Below are positions 1 to 11,249 of a stretch of 64,000 nt of DNA, in pieces. The first letter of the stretch is position 1. Each line of letters begins with the position of its first letter. The position numbers and the translations under genes are program-made. The DNA comes from Eulemur rufifrons (Eukaryota; Chordata; Mammalia; Primates; Lemuridae). The stretch is from the NCBI RefSeq assembly GCF_041146395.1, contig NC_091010.1:53340001-53404000 (forward strand). The letters are read 5' to 3'. Below the pieces are notes generated by a model, which made no database searches, was not told where the DNA came from, and was given only the letters and a program-made list of their open reading frames with translations.

Positions 1-644
1 TCCTGATTTTTAAATATTGTCAGCTAGTACAAATATTTTTAAAAAGTATCATGTGAGTCAAAATAAAATGCATCCAGTAGGCAGCATTTTGTTTTTTGGC
101 CTTAAACTCTAATTGTTTATAGTAATGCAATGATTGTAAACATGACTTGGTTCCTCAATTAAATGAGGATTTCTTTATGTATAATAACACTCATTTTGTA
201 TCTGCCACTGCACCTATTGTGGAAACATAGCCATGAAAATGCTCAATAAGTCTGGATTGACGGTTGATTAACAGGAGACTTTATAATTATGTATGAGTAC
301 ACAATCCTCCCCATAGCCATATACTGAGAAGAATTTCATAGCAGATTCCACAATGAATCAAAATGACAGACAGTCTGTCTACCTACTTAGTACTTGTCAT
401 TCCAGCCAAATTTGCACCTGCTCCCTGTAGCCAGATCTGTTCTGTAACTAGGCAGCAATCCCACTGCAGCTCCATTTCCAGAGCTGAGTCCTTGCCCTCC
501 GAGTCAAGGCTCTTGCACACCCCTGCTCCAGCCACATGCAAGTGCCTGATATTTATTTGACAAACAACAGGATCAAGAAGCTTCAGTTTGGCCCAGCAAT
601 ACTCTTAAATCACTCTGTGCTACTATCAAGCCCCTTGGAAAACA
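1..644. other. No recognised feature
   Basis: AT-rich unique sequence. I see no convincing exon, repeat family or RNA gene. Short open frames on the plus strand near 363-730 have no recognisable protein content and are at chance length. Confidence 0.5.
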
Positions 645-845
645 CAGACCAGTGGCTCTTGATCCTTTCTGAGGAAAAAAAATCACCTGAAAGCTTTAAA
701 GAACAGCACATCCCAGATCTCACTTCATAGTCAAATATTCTGAAGTACCAGAGATGTTACGTGGCAGGGGCCCAGACAACACCACTTCTTAGAAAGCTTC
801 CTACGTAATTCTAATGTGCATCTGGAATTGAGATGCTGTTGTCCC
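645..845 (+). mobile_element. MER5-like hAT DNA transposon remnant
   Basis: The left end 'agtggctcttgatcc' and the right part 'attctaatgtgcatctgg' followed by a 'ttgagatgctg' motif resemble the two ends of MER5-type non-autonomous hAT-Charlie elements. The middle is strongly diverged. These are short internally deleted elements mobilised by a Charlie transposase and now inert. Subfamily and exact ends are uncertain. Confidence 0.5.
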
Positions 846-1630
846 TGGAAATATGCAACTTGCTTCACTTGTGTGTCATTTTAATTTTTTCACAATTCAA
901 TAGGGAGGAGAATGTAATTAATTTATCTGGTCTAGCAAAGCGTTGACCCTCCCTTTTCCTGCTCAAGAGGAAGATGATCGGTAAGAAGAGCTTGTAAATC
1001 AATAGCCCTCAGGTTAATCCCCTGGAAGCAACAAAGAAGAAAGTCCTCTTCCCTCCCATCCCTTCATTTCAGCTAACACATGCCTCCTATTCATTTGCAG
1101 GCTGCCTCGTTAATAAGCTACAGCACTGCTTTAATGTCCATATAAAATCTCCACATCCATTGTGTGTGTATGATAAACAGAAAGAGGATATATGGGTATA
1201 CTAAAGCAAGTACTTTATAAAAATTTAAATACATGTTTTGGAGCATTCTTTACAGGGGAATAAAAAGAGGAGGAACTGGAAACGAGACAAAATTGCTAAC
1301 CTTGGAGAAAGAGTTAGAACATAAAAGAAAAGAAGAAATCAATCTCAGATGCTTAAAATGTGGGAAGCAAGGCTTTAATACATAACATAGCTTGCAGCTT
1401 TGTGAAAACTGGAAAACGGTTTTGACTCCTCCACAGTTTAGCTTCTGCCTGCCTTGGGATGAGTGCCTTTCTGACAGTCCTGCTGGAGGGGATAATGGGT
1501 AGGTTAGGCTATCTGGGTGTCCATGGGACATTTCTTCCCTTCCAACTTCCAGCTCACATGCTTAGAGAGTGTTCAGAGGTGTGAGGATTTGGATGATCAC
1601 CGATTTTTATTGTGCAAGAAAAACACTATG
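846..1630. other. No recognised repeat; possible conserved non-coding DNA
   Basis: No repeat or exon is recognised. Positions about 890-1150 look unusually balanced and non-repetitive, with several homeodomain-type ATTA cores. That would fit a conserved non-coding element, but conservation cannot be judged from one sequence. Confidence 0.3.
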
Positions 1631-1635
1631 TTTTA

Positions 1636-1696
1636 AAATATTTCTCAGTACCCACGACATAGTAGGCACTCAATATACACTTGTTGCGTGAATGGA
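1636..1696 (+). repeat. MIR/L2-type SINE 3' fragment
   Basis: The phrase 'catagtaggcactcaatat' followed by 'acttgttgcgtgaatgg' matches the shared 3' end wording of MIR and L2 elements (…cacatagtaggcactcaata…ttgttgaatga). It is too short to assign to one family. Confidence 0.45.
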
Positions 1697-2279
1697 TGTA
1701 TTACTGTTCAATCACAAGCTGAATCTGAGTGGGAAACTCAAAGGACTCTCTTTTCTCTCAATGGATAAAGAACCAAAGAAGTCAATGGGCAAGTTTTCTT
1801 TGTCTCCAAATTTATCAGCAATAGATCATTCTTTGGAACAAAATATTCTTATAAAATCAACAAAAGGACAGAGATAAGGAACATAGGATTATTCTTATCT
1901 GCATTACTTGGCTGATATTCAAAGCTGGTAGTGAGGAAAATGAAAAGAAAACAAACAAAATTTTAATACTGTTATTGTTATTTGCATTCAATGGTTATCA
2001 CCATTGTAGGGTTCCTAAATATGGTTTCTTGAGTGATTAGAATAGTGTGGTATCTTTAGAATGGGTCAAATTGACAAAATTGAATCATATTTCCCAAAAT
2101 CTTGATCCCCATATATTTCTGGTTCAGCTTATAAGAAAAATCTGTACAAGAGCTTCAGAAAGTAGGAGTAAAACAGTTGTCATATGTACTCTCAGAATGG
2201 CAACGTAGGGAAGGGCCTGTTGCAGATTATGCACAATTTTGCAGATCTTCTGGTTCACCTTGCTACTGTGGGTAGAAGT

Positions 2280-2706
2280 CATGCCAACTGTCCAGCTGCA
2301 TGGAATCTCTTCCTCCTTCTCTAAATCCTGGGCCAGATACTAGTGTGGTTCTATGACAAAACCTCCAGCTTCTTTTGAAAGTCATCCACAGCAACTAGTT
2401 TGCAAGCTTGTAGATGGCAAGAGGCCAACACAGGTTTCCAAGAGAGAAAAAGAGAGAGAGATGAAGATGGTAGCTCTTTTCTTGCAGGATTCCATTGTAC
2501 CTGCTCTCCTTTACTCCAAACACCGCTGTCAATCTCTACCACTTGTCCCATTTTCTTTAGATTCATAATCAGAGATGGAAGGAAGAGACAAACCAAGGCT
2601 GTCTGACAAGCTCCCACAATTGTCTGTGATCAAACTATTATAATGAATACATTATATTACATCATTCTCAGTGGTTTCCTTTCTCTGTTTGAACCCTGAC
2701 TGATAC
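2280..2706 (+). mobile_element. ERVL-type LTR (LTR16-like), 5' LTR of a remnant
   Basis: The 3' end reads 'ttctctgtttgaaccctgac' then 'tgatacaga', the terminal wording of ERVL-class LTRs such as LTR16. It is followed at once by sequence resembling the leucine-tRNA primer-binding region of ERVL elements. The 5' boundary is estimated from the usual LTR length, not seen. This is an old, mutated retroviral repeat with no intact gene. Confidence 0.55.
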
Positions 2707-3845
2707 AGACCTTGGTGGTACTAGAAGTAGTTCCAGAGGAAAATAACTTTAAGGGTAGGTTTTCAGAATTTATTATGAGTTATCTGAAAATGGTCCTCTG
2801 GTATGATTAGATTTGATGCTTTAATTTAATCTGTTTCCAGTGGAAAATGAAACACCATTAGTCAATAGAATGCACTGGCCAATAAGCTAATTAAATGATC
2901 ACCCATTGACACTTGTAATCAAATGCCTATAGAAATGGTTGGTACCATAGAATATTTTAGTGCATATAAGGAACATAATGTGGTTAGTTTGTTGCTTTGC
3001 TTTCAAATTCATTAGAGACCTTTAAATAAAATTATGAGCTCAGGGCTTTAAATTCCCAGTTCAAAGACTGCTTAAGGGATACAGAAACTTCTATGATTGA
3101 CCTAAAATGAAATCTTATTACCTGTAGCTGAAGGATTGAGATTTCTGAAAACAAAATTCAAAGTCTAATAATGCAGATGGCTGAATTATAATACAAATTA
3201 AGTTTTCAAACTTGTAGTGTCCTTTATGTCAAAGTTAGGATTTCATTGGGAAGAAGTGAGACCCTGAATTTTGGATGTAGGCATATGGGAAGATTTGGAT
3301 GAAGCAGGGCAATTTGAAAATTCTACTTAGCCTCTATTGACAGCAGAAGCAGACCTTCCTTTTCTGTATAAGTAGGATAATCTGTCCATTGCCTGAAAAA
3401 CCTGTAAAGGCATCCTACAAAGTAGATGTCTTACAAGGATATGATATTCCTTTCCATTATACATATACACTACTCTACTTGCTTTAAGACCTATTATAAG
3501 ACCCAAGTCTCAGTAGACCATGAGGGTGAGGAAGAAAGTGTGACCTGTGGCCAGGTGCAATATACAGCAAATGCATTGCATTATTTTAAAATGTTGTATA
3601 GACAATACCTGGTAAATATGTGCTTTGAAATGTATTCTAAAAATGTTGGATCAGGATTAAAGGAATATAATTTTGGAAAAGACTAAATTTGGGCTCACTA
3701 ACTCCCTTCCTACCACATCCCCTCAATCTGTTGCCCAGCCTAAGTTTCAAGAAATCCAGGATGTTGACAATGTCACATGCCTCAGGAACTCATCTTTTCC
3801 TTAGATGTCTGTAATAGAATTCCTTGTTTTGTGACCAGAAAAATC
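2707..3845 (+). mobile_element. ERVL-type internal region remnant
   Basis: Directly after the LTR, 2716-2730 reads TGGTACTAGAAGTAG, close to the ERVL primer-binding wording (tggtaccaggagtgg). Downstream text such as 'gaatgcactggcc', 'tgagaccctgaattttgg' and 'ccattgcctgaaaaacctg' is gag-like ERVL/ERV3-16-type internal sequence as I recall it. Frames are broken by many stops and no retroviral protein is intact. I see no matching 3' LTR, so the provirus is partial. The 3' limit is approximate; similar sequence may run a few hundred bases further. Confidence 0.5.
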
Positions 3846-4049
3846 AGTGGAATTCTCAACTAGTAAACAAATGTGTGGAAATGTCATTCTCAGAATACCA
3901 ACTAGAATGGTAAGGTGCTCTTTAAAAATAGGTAATGTATTAGGAAATATATATTATATGGTAATATTCCATGTAAATAAAGCTATAATGAGATTAAAAA
4001 TCTCATATATTCCTGGTAGCATTAAAATTAGAAACAACCACTCGTGAAA

Positions 4050-5064
4050 ACTCTTTGACAGCATACAAAGTGTGAAAGAATGTCCCCTGGTGATTATTAA
4101 GGGGAAATTAAAACCAGGGGAAAAAACCCCACATATACAAAGATACTCACATAGAGTTGTTTAGAAGTGACCTACTTTTTAAAAATATTAAGACAATTAT
4201 TTTTTCTATTAAGCTGCATCCACTCAAACATTATACAGACATTTTAAAATATGGTTAAATACAATATAGCAGTATGACAGACATTGGGTTATATTTTTTC
4301 TTCTTGCAACAAGCATAATGCTTTAAAAGCCAGAATTTGGGGTTGTAAGAACCAGAAGTTAATGTTTGGCAAGAAACTTATAAAGCAACATTTGGTAATT
4401 GAAAGAATTACAAGGGGAAACACAAGGAGATTTGCAGAACTAGGATTGGAGGCAACATATCCAAGGGGGGGGGGGGAAACACTCTAAAACATACCACAGA
4501 ACTGGAAGATACCACTGGCAAGCCTCTGGCCCAGACTCCACAGTTTGCACTTTTGGTGGCACCGTCACGAAAGCCTGGGTGCTACCCTGGGATTATTAGG
4601 GTAACTGCATCTTTGGAAGCCCTGATGCAGCCATCACCACAGCCACCACCGCCCCTATTGCCCTTATCAGGATGGATCCTGGGCAAACCCTGTCTTTTCA
4701 AATCACCAGCTTCTGACTCAGATTTAGAGTACACGTGTCTTATTGTACATGAGTAGAACCTAGCTGCAAGAGAGGGAGGAAAAGAGAGACCTGGCACTGC
4801 CAACTCATGTAACAGGAGAGAGTCTCTCAGAAGGGCTTGTCAAAGACAACAAGAAGGAACAGACATAGATGGGCCAAAAATAATGGCACACACCCACTAA
4901 GATGTATTAAACTGTGATTGTGATACACAAATGTATTAAACTGTGATTATAAACTAGAAACACTCTTCAAATTAAAACAAGGTTAGAACAAAATCATAAT
5001 AGTGGCTAAGTCCACACTTAGCAGTCTAGGTATTTTTTTCTTATTTCTCTAATGTTCTGTTTTA
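4050..5064. other. Mostly unassigned sequence with a G12 run
   Basis: No exon or clear repeat. It holds a 12-base G homopolymer at 4465-4476 and an imperfect short direct duplication of 'atgtattaaactgtgatt' at 4903-4920 and 4931-4948. The GC-richer part at 4500-4800 may be a very old repeat, but I cannot name it. Confidence 0.4.
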
Positions 5065-5069
5065 TATTC

Positions 5070-5739
5070 TGATATGGTTTGAATGTTTTTGTCCCCTCCA
5101 AAACTCATGTTGAAACTTAATCCCCAATGCAACAGTGTTGGGAGGTGGGAGGTATATAGATCATGTGGGCTTCACCCTCGTGAGCAGATTAATGCCATTA
5201 TAAAAGGGCAAGATCAGTCTGTTTGCCTCTTTGCTCCTCTGCCTTCTGCCATGTGATGACACAGCAAGAAGGTGCTTGCCAGATGCCAGCAACTTGATCT
5301 TAGACTTCTCATTCTCCAGAACTGTAAGCCAACAAGTTTCTGTTCATTCTAAATTACTCAGTTTCAGGTACAGTATTTCCCCCTTATCCTTAGGAGACAC
5401 CTTCCAAGACCCTCAGTGCATGCCTGAAATCATGGCTAGTACCAAATCCTATATATATACTATATTTTTCCTATACATACATACCCCTAATTAAGTTTAA
5501 TTTATAAATTAGGCACAGGAAGATATTAACAATAACTAATCATAAAATAGAAGAATTGGAACAACATATTGCAATAGAAGTTATATGAATTCTCATTCTG
5601 TCTCTCAATATCTTATTGTACTATACTCACCTATTTTCAGACTGCAGTTGACAGAGGGTAATTGAAAACATGGAAAGGAAAACCATGGATAAGGGGGGAC
5701 TTTTGTATTCTGTTACAGCAGGAAAAACAGAGTAAGACA
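5070..5739 (+). mobile_element. Solo MaLR LTR (MST-like), split by a DNA transposon
   Basis: It begins TGATATGGTTTGAATG and ends 'gagtaagaca', the conserved termini of MST/MLT-type ERVL-MaLR LTRs. Internal phrases 'gggaggtgggaggtatatag', 'gccatgtgatgacacagcaa' and 'agatgccagcaacttgatct' follow the MST consensus in order. The LTR is flanked by a perfect 5-bp target duplication TATTC at 5065-5069 and 5740-5744, so both ends are intact and no internal genes remain. The LTR proper is 5070-5368 plus 5708-5739; the middle is a nested Tigger-type element. Confidence 0.92.
5371..5705. mobile_element. Tigger-type (TcMar) non-autonomous element nested in the LTR
   Basis: Terminal inverted repeats are visible: 'cagtatttcccccttatcc' at the left and the complement of 'ggataaggggggac' at the right. 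Internal text 'gtttaatttataaattaggc' matches the Tigger-derived family consensus. It is flanked by TA at 5369-5370 and 5706-5707, the signature duplication of Tc1/mariner insertion. Removing it rejoins the MST LTR exactly. At about 335 bp it has no transposase gene. Confidence 0.88.
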
Positions 5740-5744
5740 TATTC

Positions 5745-7519
5745 TCATTAAAAACAAAACTTTTTTCAAGCGTCTTTCTTCTGATGAGTTATAATTCAAG
5801 TTTCTGATGTCAGACCCTGTTCCTTTTTTCTCCCTTTTTAATTCAAACATATATTTCCACAGGGCAACTAGCATTAGGATCAAGAAATGATGGGTATTTA
5901 GAAAAGTCTCCAAAGATGATGGAGATATAGACAAGGAAAGAAATGAATGGATAAACAAATAATTCAGTGAACTAATGACCATGGTTAGATCTGATAAAAA
6001 TCTAGCAGAAGATCAGGGCCACTTCCTTTTCTCTCTTCATCATTTTTATCAGCATCATCTATTAAATAAGGCATCTGACAAAATAAAGTTTATGTGTCCT
6101 CTTAATAAATATTACAGTTATGAGAGTTTCTTAATTATAAAAATAACACACACACATGAATCAATGAACCTGAGTAAATGATCTCTGTCATAAACAGCAA
6201 AGTGACTTTAAGCAAAGCCTCAATTTTTTTTGATAAAGCATTTTATCATGTAGTTAATATACTTATTCCCCAAAAGCGAGGTAGATTAGTGCATGTAGGT
6301 GTGGTAAGTAGGTATACTAAGTAGGTTAGGGAAGGCAAGTAGGGAGATAGATGTAATTCCCCCATGGTCATTTCTTTGATCTTTTATCCTTTCAAACACC
6401 AAGGCAACAGACATCAACTCCCCAAGGGGTCCAGTGAAGGTCCAGAGTGAAAGGGGCTCCAATATGAATGGCCAAGATTTGGGAACCTGAGTGCAAGGTG
6501 ATTACAGTAGATGTCAGAAAGAACATCAGCTGCTATGCACAGTCTATACATAAGAAAGCATCTTAATAGCATGCTCTCATCCCACAGCATATCTTGGTTG
6601 TACATCCCCAGAGTCCATAATTGCGCATCACTGTGTGATGATTTTGATTTCTTCTAGAAATTTCCTTAGCCTCTGGATACCTATAGCCCAACTCCTGGGT
6701 TGAGGATTCCCAATATACATTAGATATTAAAGACTCAGATAAGTCTTATAGCTAAGGGAAAAAAAAGGCATAATGTCAAAAATAAATGTTTTATATTACA
6801 ATTACTCATGTGGAAAGGCTGGTAAAACATGTCCCTTCTTCCTAAGAAAAACAGACAAGATTCTGATTGGCTACTTAATACTCTCTAAGAAAAGATCCTC
6901 TAGTGATACGATAGTCGCCTCACCTCACTGTTAGGAGTGCTGCTCATCTATGTTGTGCTTTTCTTATACTCCTCTTTCTCCAGACTACATAAGGAATAAA
7001 TCAGGTAGCAATAAACATTCATTCTTACATTTATCTCCCTATGGGGAAATCTGACACAAACAGATGAATTTAAGCAAAGACAAAGCTGAAAAACCAAGTT
7101 AAATTGCATCTTGAATTGTCATGTGGAAAAAAAAATAACTTTCGGTGAGATTTGGAGGAATTATGAAAATTGGAAATGGCAATTCATGTCATGTTTATTT
7201 CAGCTGCAGCTTTCATTGAATTGACTTTATGCAGAGATACTGCACAAATCCTATCTCAGCAAACATTTTTCATGGTTTTCCAGAAACTGTAAAATTATAA
7301 CCTTTTGTGCCTTCCATGACTTCCTATATCCTCTCTCTTCTTTCTCACCGAGTTTCCACCAAGCACTGTCTTAAAATATGCAACCTTGAGCCAAACAGAT
7401 ATCTAAAAACTCTAGATGGGCATCATGCTGTCCTTGGGATCAATAATATCAATCTGGCATATCAATGGACAGAAAATGTGTTCTTTTCTAAATATCCTAA
7501 TGTCACTTAAAATATATTA
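5745..7519. other. No recognised feature
   Basis: AT-rich sequence without an exon or named repeat that I can support. A short AC run lies near 6147-6158. A stretch around 6290-6340 is rich in 'gtaggt'-type words but is not a clean tandem array. Confidence 0.45.
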
Positions 7520-7551
7520 ATATATATTAAATATGCATATTTAATATATAT
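7520..7551. repeat. Perfect 32-bp AT-rich palindrome
   Basis: The two 16-base halves are exact reverse complements with no spacer, centred between 7535 and 7536 in the core ATATGCATAT (7531-7540). Only A and T occur apart from the central GC pair. It sits about 10 bases before the start of an antisense L1 3' fragment. Confidence 0.95.
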
Positions 7552-7561
7552 AACTCACTTT

Positions 7562-7921
7562 ACTGTTTTTTAAGTTTGATAAAATACATAAAACAATATT
7601 CATCATCTTAGCCATTTTTAAGTGTACAGTTCAGTGGCATTAAGTATATTAACATCACTGTGCAACCGTCACCACCTTCTATCTCCAGAACTCTTTTCAC
7701 CTTGCAAAACTGAAATTGTACCATTAAACAGTATCTTCTCATTTCCTCCTCATTAGCTCCTGCCAACCACCATTCTACTTTCTGTCTCTATGAATTTGAC
7801 TACTCTAGGTACTGGATATAAGGGGACCTATACAGCATCTATCCTTTTGTGACTGGCTTATTTAACTTAACATAGTGTTTTCAAGTATCATACACATTGA
7901 AGCATGTGACAAAATGTCCCT
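7562..7921 (-). mobile_element. L1 3'-end fragment (old L1M type), antisense
   Basis: The text 'aagtgtacagttcagtggca', 'accattctactttctgtctc' and 'ttttgtgactggcttattt' is the reverse complement of the mammalian L1M 3' end (ORF2 tail/3' UTR). The fragment is 5'-truncated at about 360 bp and cannot encode protein. The same L1 segment appears again at 56.6-57.0 kb in the same orientation. Confidence 0.85.
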
Positions 7922-8922
7922 AAGGCCAGTTTTAGAGTAGGGCTTCTCTACTGGCATTTGATGGCTTAGGGAGACAGAGATCAAAATTGGGGCAGATTTA
8001 TCAGACAAATAATGAGCTAATACATGACCAGTATAGAAATGTTAAGACCCCCAGGGTTTCTGAAACAACTTGCACAGAAATTTCTTCAAACTCTAATAAC
8101 TACGAGGGAGACAAGCTTTTGAATATCCTTGTAACAGAAATAGTTCTACATGTACTAAGGTACCAAAATCCTTCACCGCAGGTGAAATGCTTGTTTCACC
8201 AATAATAAACTCATACCTCCTGGAGACATCCTCCATCTCAGAATCCAGCACGCATTATTATAAATTCTAAAAACAAGCAGGCTGACATAGCAGAGTTTTA
8301 GAGATCAGAACCTATGTGTGGACATTTCACTTAAATAATTTCCTTAGACACTCTAACTCCAAGTGATTTCCCAAAATGCTTTTCTTGCCTCCTTTACCTA
8401 CCAAGGAGTCCCTATCACCGGGCTGTGTGCATCAACTGGCGAGCACAACAGTGGCGGAGAATGCTGAGAAGATTAAAATTCAATTCCACTGCAGAAGTGA
8501 CCTGCAGCCTCCCCAGTGCTCCCTCTCCAAAAGCATCCACACCACCCTGACCACTTGCCACAGTTTATCTAATACAGCAAGTGCATATGTATCTCTCCTT
8601 GCAATCCCGTTTATTTCTCTCTCCTCACTGAAGTGGTTCCCCCTCAACATCCAGCTCTCGCACAGAAGTTTTCCAGGTTTCCCTGTCTCTTGGCTCAGAG
8701 GTATTAAGGGCTTATTCAAAGACATTTAGCTATTGAGTGGTAAATTTGAGATTTTAACAAGCATCTGACTGACTGATGCTGAGGTTTATCCACGTACATA
8801 ACATCCTGTCCTACTAAGAAGTGGACAGAAGTAAGAAATGGACACACTGGATAAAAGGATAATTCACATCCCAGGCAGGACCAAGTGGGATGGCTGGAAA
8901 TTTAATCACATTGTTCATAACT
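7922..8922. other. No recognised feature
   Basis: Unassigned unique sequence. A plus-strand open frame of 117 codons at 8376-8729 overlaps an antisense one of 81 codons. Neither resembles a known protein, so I treat both as chance. Confidence 0.4.
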
Positions 8923-8923
8923 G

Positions 8924-9047
8924 CAAGAACTTTAAAACTTATGAGTTGTTTATTTCTGGAATTTTCCATTTAATATTTTTAGACCCCTGTTGACCATGGG
9001 TAACAAACAATAGAAAGCAAAACTGTGGGAAAGGGGGAACTCCCGTA
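8924..9047. mobile_element. Tigger-type DNA transposon end
   Basis: The stretch 'ttaaaacttatgagttgttt' with 'ctggaattttccatttaata', then 'cctgttgaccatgggtaac' and a terminal 'aagggggaactcccgta' matches one end of a Tigger family element. It is the same terminal wording as the right end of the element at 5371-5705. The opposite end was not found nearby, so this is a fragment. Confidence 0.72.
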
Positions 9048-9049
9048 TT

Positions 9050-10125
9050 TAGAGAATGATAAAGGAAATGGTGATAAATGTCAAGAGTTTCCAACAGGTG
9101 CAAGGTATAAGGATTTTGTTTAAGTTGCTCTTGCAACTCTTCTATAACTTGAAATTACTCAAAAGTAAAAAGTAAAATAAAAGTTGTTAAAGTTGCTACC
9201 ATATGGATAATTCATACTTTTTTCTCATGGAGAAAGAGTCATGGGGCAAAACACTTCAGGGAAATAGCATCCTTAGAATTTTTTCCTGAAAAAATCCAGC
9301 TTCTTAACACAAACGTTTGTTTTATGAAAGGCACCAGATGATAGATGATGCTTCCTTAAGAGAAAGCTCAATTTCTTGCCTTGATGAAGGTAGCCAAGAC
9401 ACTACTCTGAGAACAGCACAAGGGCTGTACACATTTTAAATCTCTACTGTGGAGGCCATTTTCATCTGTGCTCACTTTCCAGGGATGCTAACTTCTCTGC
9501 CTGAGTACCGTAGAGTTACGAGACTTACTCAGAAGTTCAGAAATACTATAAGGGATTTTGTACTGGCACTGCTATATAATTTAGTTGTCTCATAGGACAC
9601 TGGCCTAACAGGAAACTCCCTGCAAAGCTTTTAATTCTACTTTAATTTTCTGGCACCACCTCATTTTAACTTCATAACTGTCTTAGCAATCAATATATCT
9701 ATTAATTAACCTCTGGAATCTAAAAGATTCTCCAACTTTTTAATGACAATATTTGGGATCAAACCTAACTTCTGAAGGCTATATATGGAAATCTCTTTGG
9801 TCTAGTTTTACAATTGTGCTGTCCTCTTTCTTCATCACCCCAATGGCCACCCATCCTATAAATCTGATGAAAAAGTCTTCTTCCATCCTCCAGAAGAAAT
9901 CCATCTCCATTTCCAACAACTATTGTTTTTTTATTTCTTGATTCTTATCCTATCTGCCCCATTCTAGAGTCACTTATTAACATCTTATCTACATTTACTA
10001 TACTGAGACTGCAAACTTCTGAAAAGTGTATTGGGGTTTGCTCCTCTCTGTGGACTCCATCATGCAGAGAGAAGATCCCACAACATATAACTAGTTCAGT
10101 GCATTCTTGTTAAATCAAGATAAGG
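9050..10125. other. No recognised feature
   Basis: Ordinary AT-rich non-coding sequence with no exon, RNA gene or named repeat that I can support. Confidence 0.45.
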
Positions 10126-10129
10126 TTCC

Positions 10130-10565
10130 AAAGCTTGATTCTAGGGTGACCACTAAGATCCTCACCTCTTGGTATTCACACACTTGTATAAGTCTCTTCC
10201 CTTGAGTATAGTCAAGACCTGTTAACTTGATTTTATCTAATACAATGTGGCAAAGACAACAGGATGCACATAATTATGTGGACTTGAATACATTACAAAA
10301 GATTATAATGCCTACCATAACAGAAGACTTTCTCCTTGGGTGGCTTTGAGGAAGCAAGCATCCATGGTGAGAACTTCATGGCAAGGAGTTAAGATTGGCT
10401 TCTGGCCAAAAGCCTGAAAGAAAATGAAGCTCTCAGTATAACAAGCATGCACGAATTAAGTGCTGACGATAATCAAGTAAGCTTGGAAGCAAATTTTTTC
10501 CACGTTGAGCCTCAAATAAGACCACAGCCCCACTTGACACCAACACAGCAATAAAATACTGTTAA
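10130..10565 (+). mobile_element. Probable MaLR/MLT-type LTR remnant
   Basis: Ordered phrases resemble ancient mammalian LTRs: 'tcttcccttgagtatag', 'acaatgtggcaaagac', 'tggctttgaggaagcaagc', 'atggcaaggagttaagattg', 'taagcttggaagcaaat' and 'gttgagcctcaaataagacc'. The AATAAA at about 10551 would be the LTR polyadenylation signal. Termini are not clear, and no target duplication could be identified. Confidence 0.55.
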
Positions 10566-10569
10566 AGTT

Positions 10570-11248
10570 GACACTGTTTTCCATGTCTATGTTTCTTATT
10601 GCCTAATTTCTTTCATAAGATCAAAGCCTTCAACCTATTTTCTTTCTTCATCTCTCCCACCCCAAATAACAGCGATTCATAAAGGCAAGCTTAATTATAA
10701 GCCTTATTTTGCCATTGGAACTAAATTTCCAGCCATAATTCTGAAGATATGATGGATAATTTCCTTCTTGTTTCAATATTAAGAACTCTCTATCTTTAAA
10801 ATACTTTTGTTTCAATTTAACATATATGTTCTGTCTTTCTCCACTTTTTATTTTGTCTATATGTTATGTCTCCTCTCTTCAGAGAGGAAAAGTGACTCTT
10901 CTTGCCTAAGCCCAATGTCTGAAAGAGAAAATCCTCCATAAATATTTGCTGGGTGAAAATTCAGAGGTCAAGAGCCTTGAAACTACACAATAGTGTTGCC
11001 TAACCCACCCCCTGTTATAGAGACAAGAAAATAATTATACTCCCAAAGTTGGTACCTAACCCTCCCCAGATTCACACACATATACACATACACACATGTG
11101 CATGCGTTTTCACACACGATAAAAGAAGAGAGTTCCAGGAATTACATATTGGAAAACAGAAAACCACTGCTCTTTTTTAATGCACCAGAAAAGTCAGGAG
11201 GCCCAATGTTCTAATCACATCAGCAAGTCCAGACCCATAATATGTATA
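10570..11248. other. Unassigned sequence with a short CA-rich patch
   Basis: No exon or repeat family recognised. A degenerate CA-rich microsatellite lies at about 11074-11118. Confidence 0.45.
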
Positions 11249-11249
11249 A

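Noticed and set aside
5070..5739. Possible longer novel LTR with a unique middle
   Set aside because: The middle has Tigger-type termini and a TA duplication, so it is a separate insertion.
8376..8729. 117-codon plus frame as a possible small gene
   Set aside because: No recognisable domain, an antisense frame overlaps it, and the length is within chance for 64 kb.
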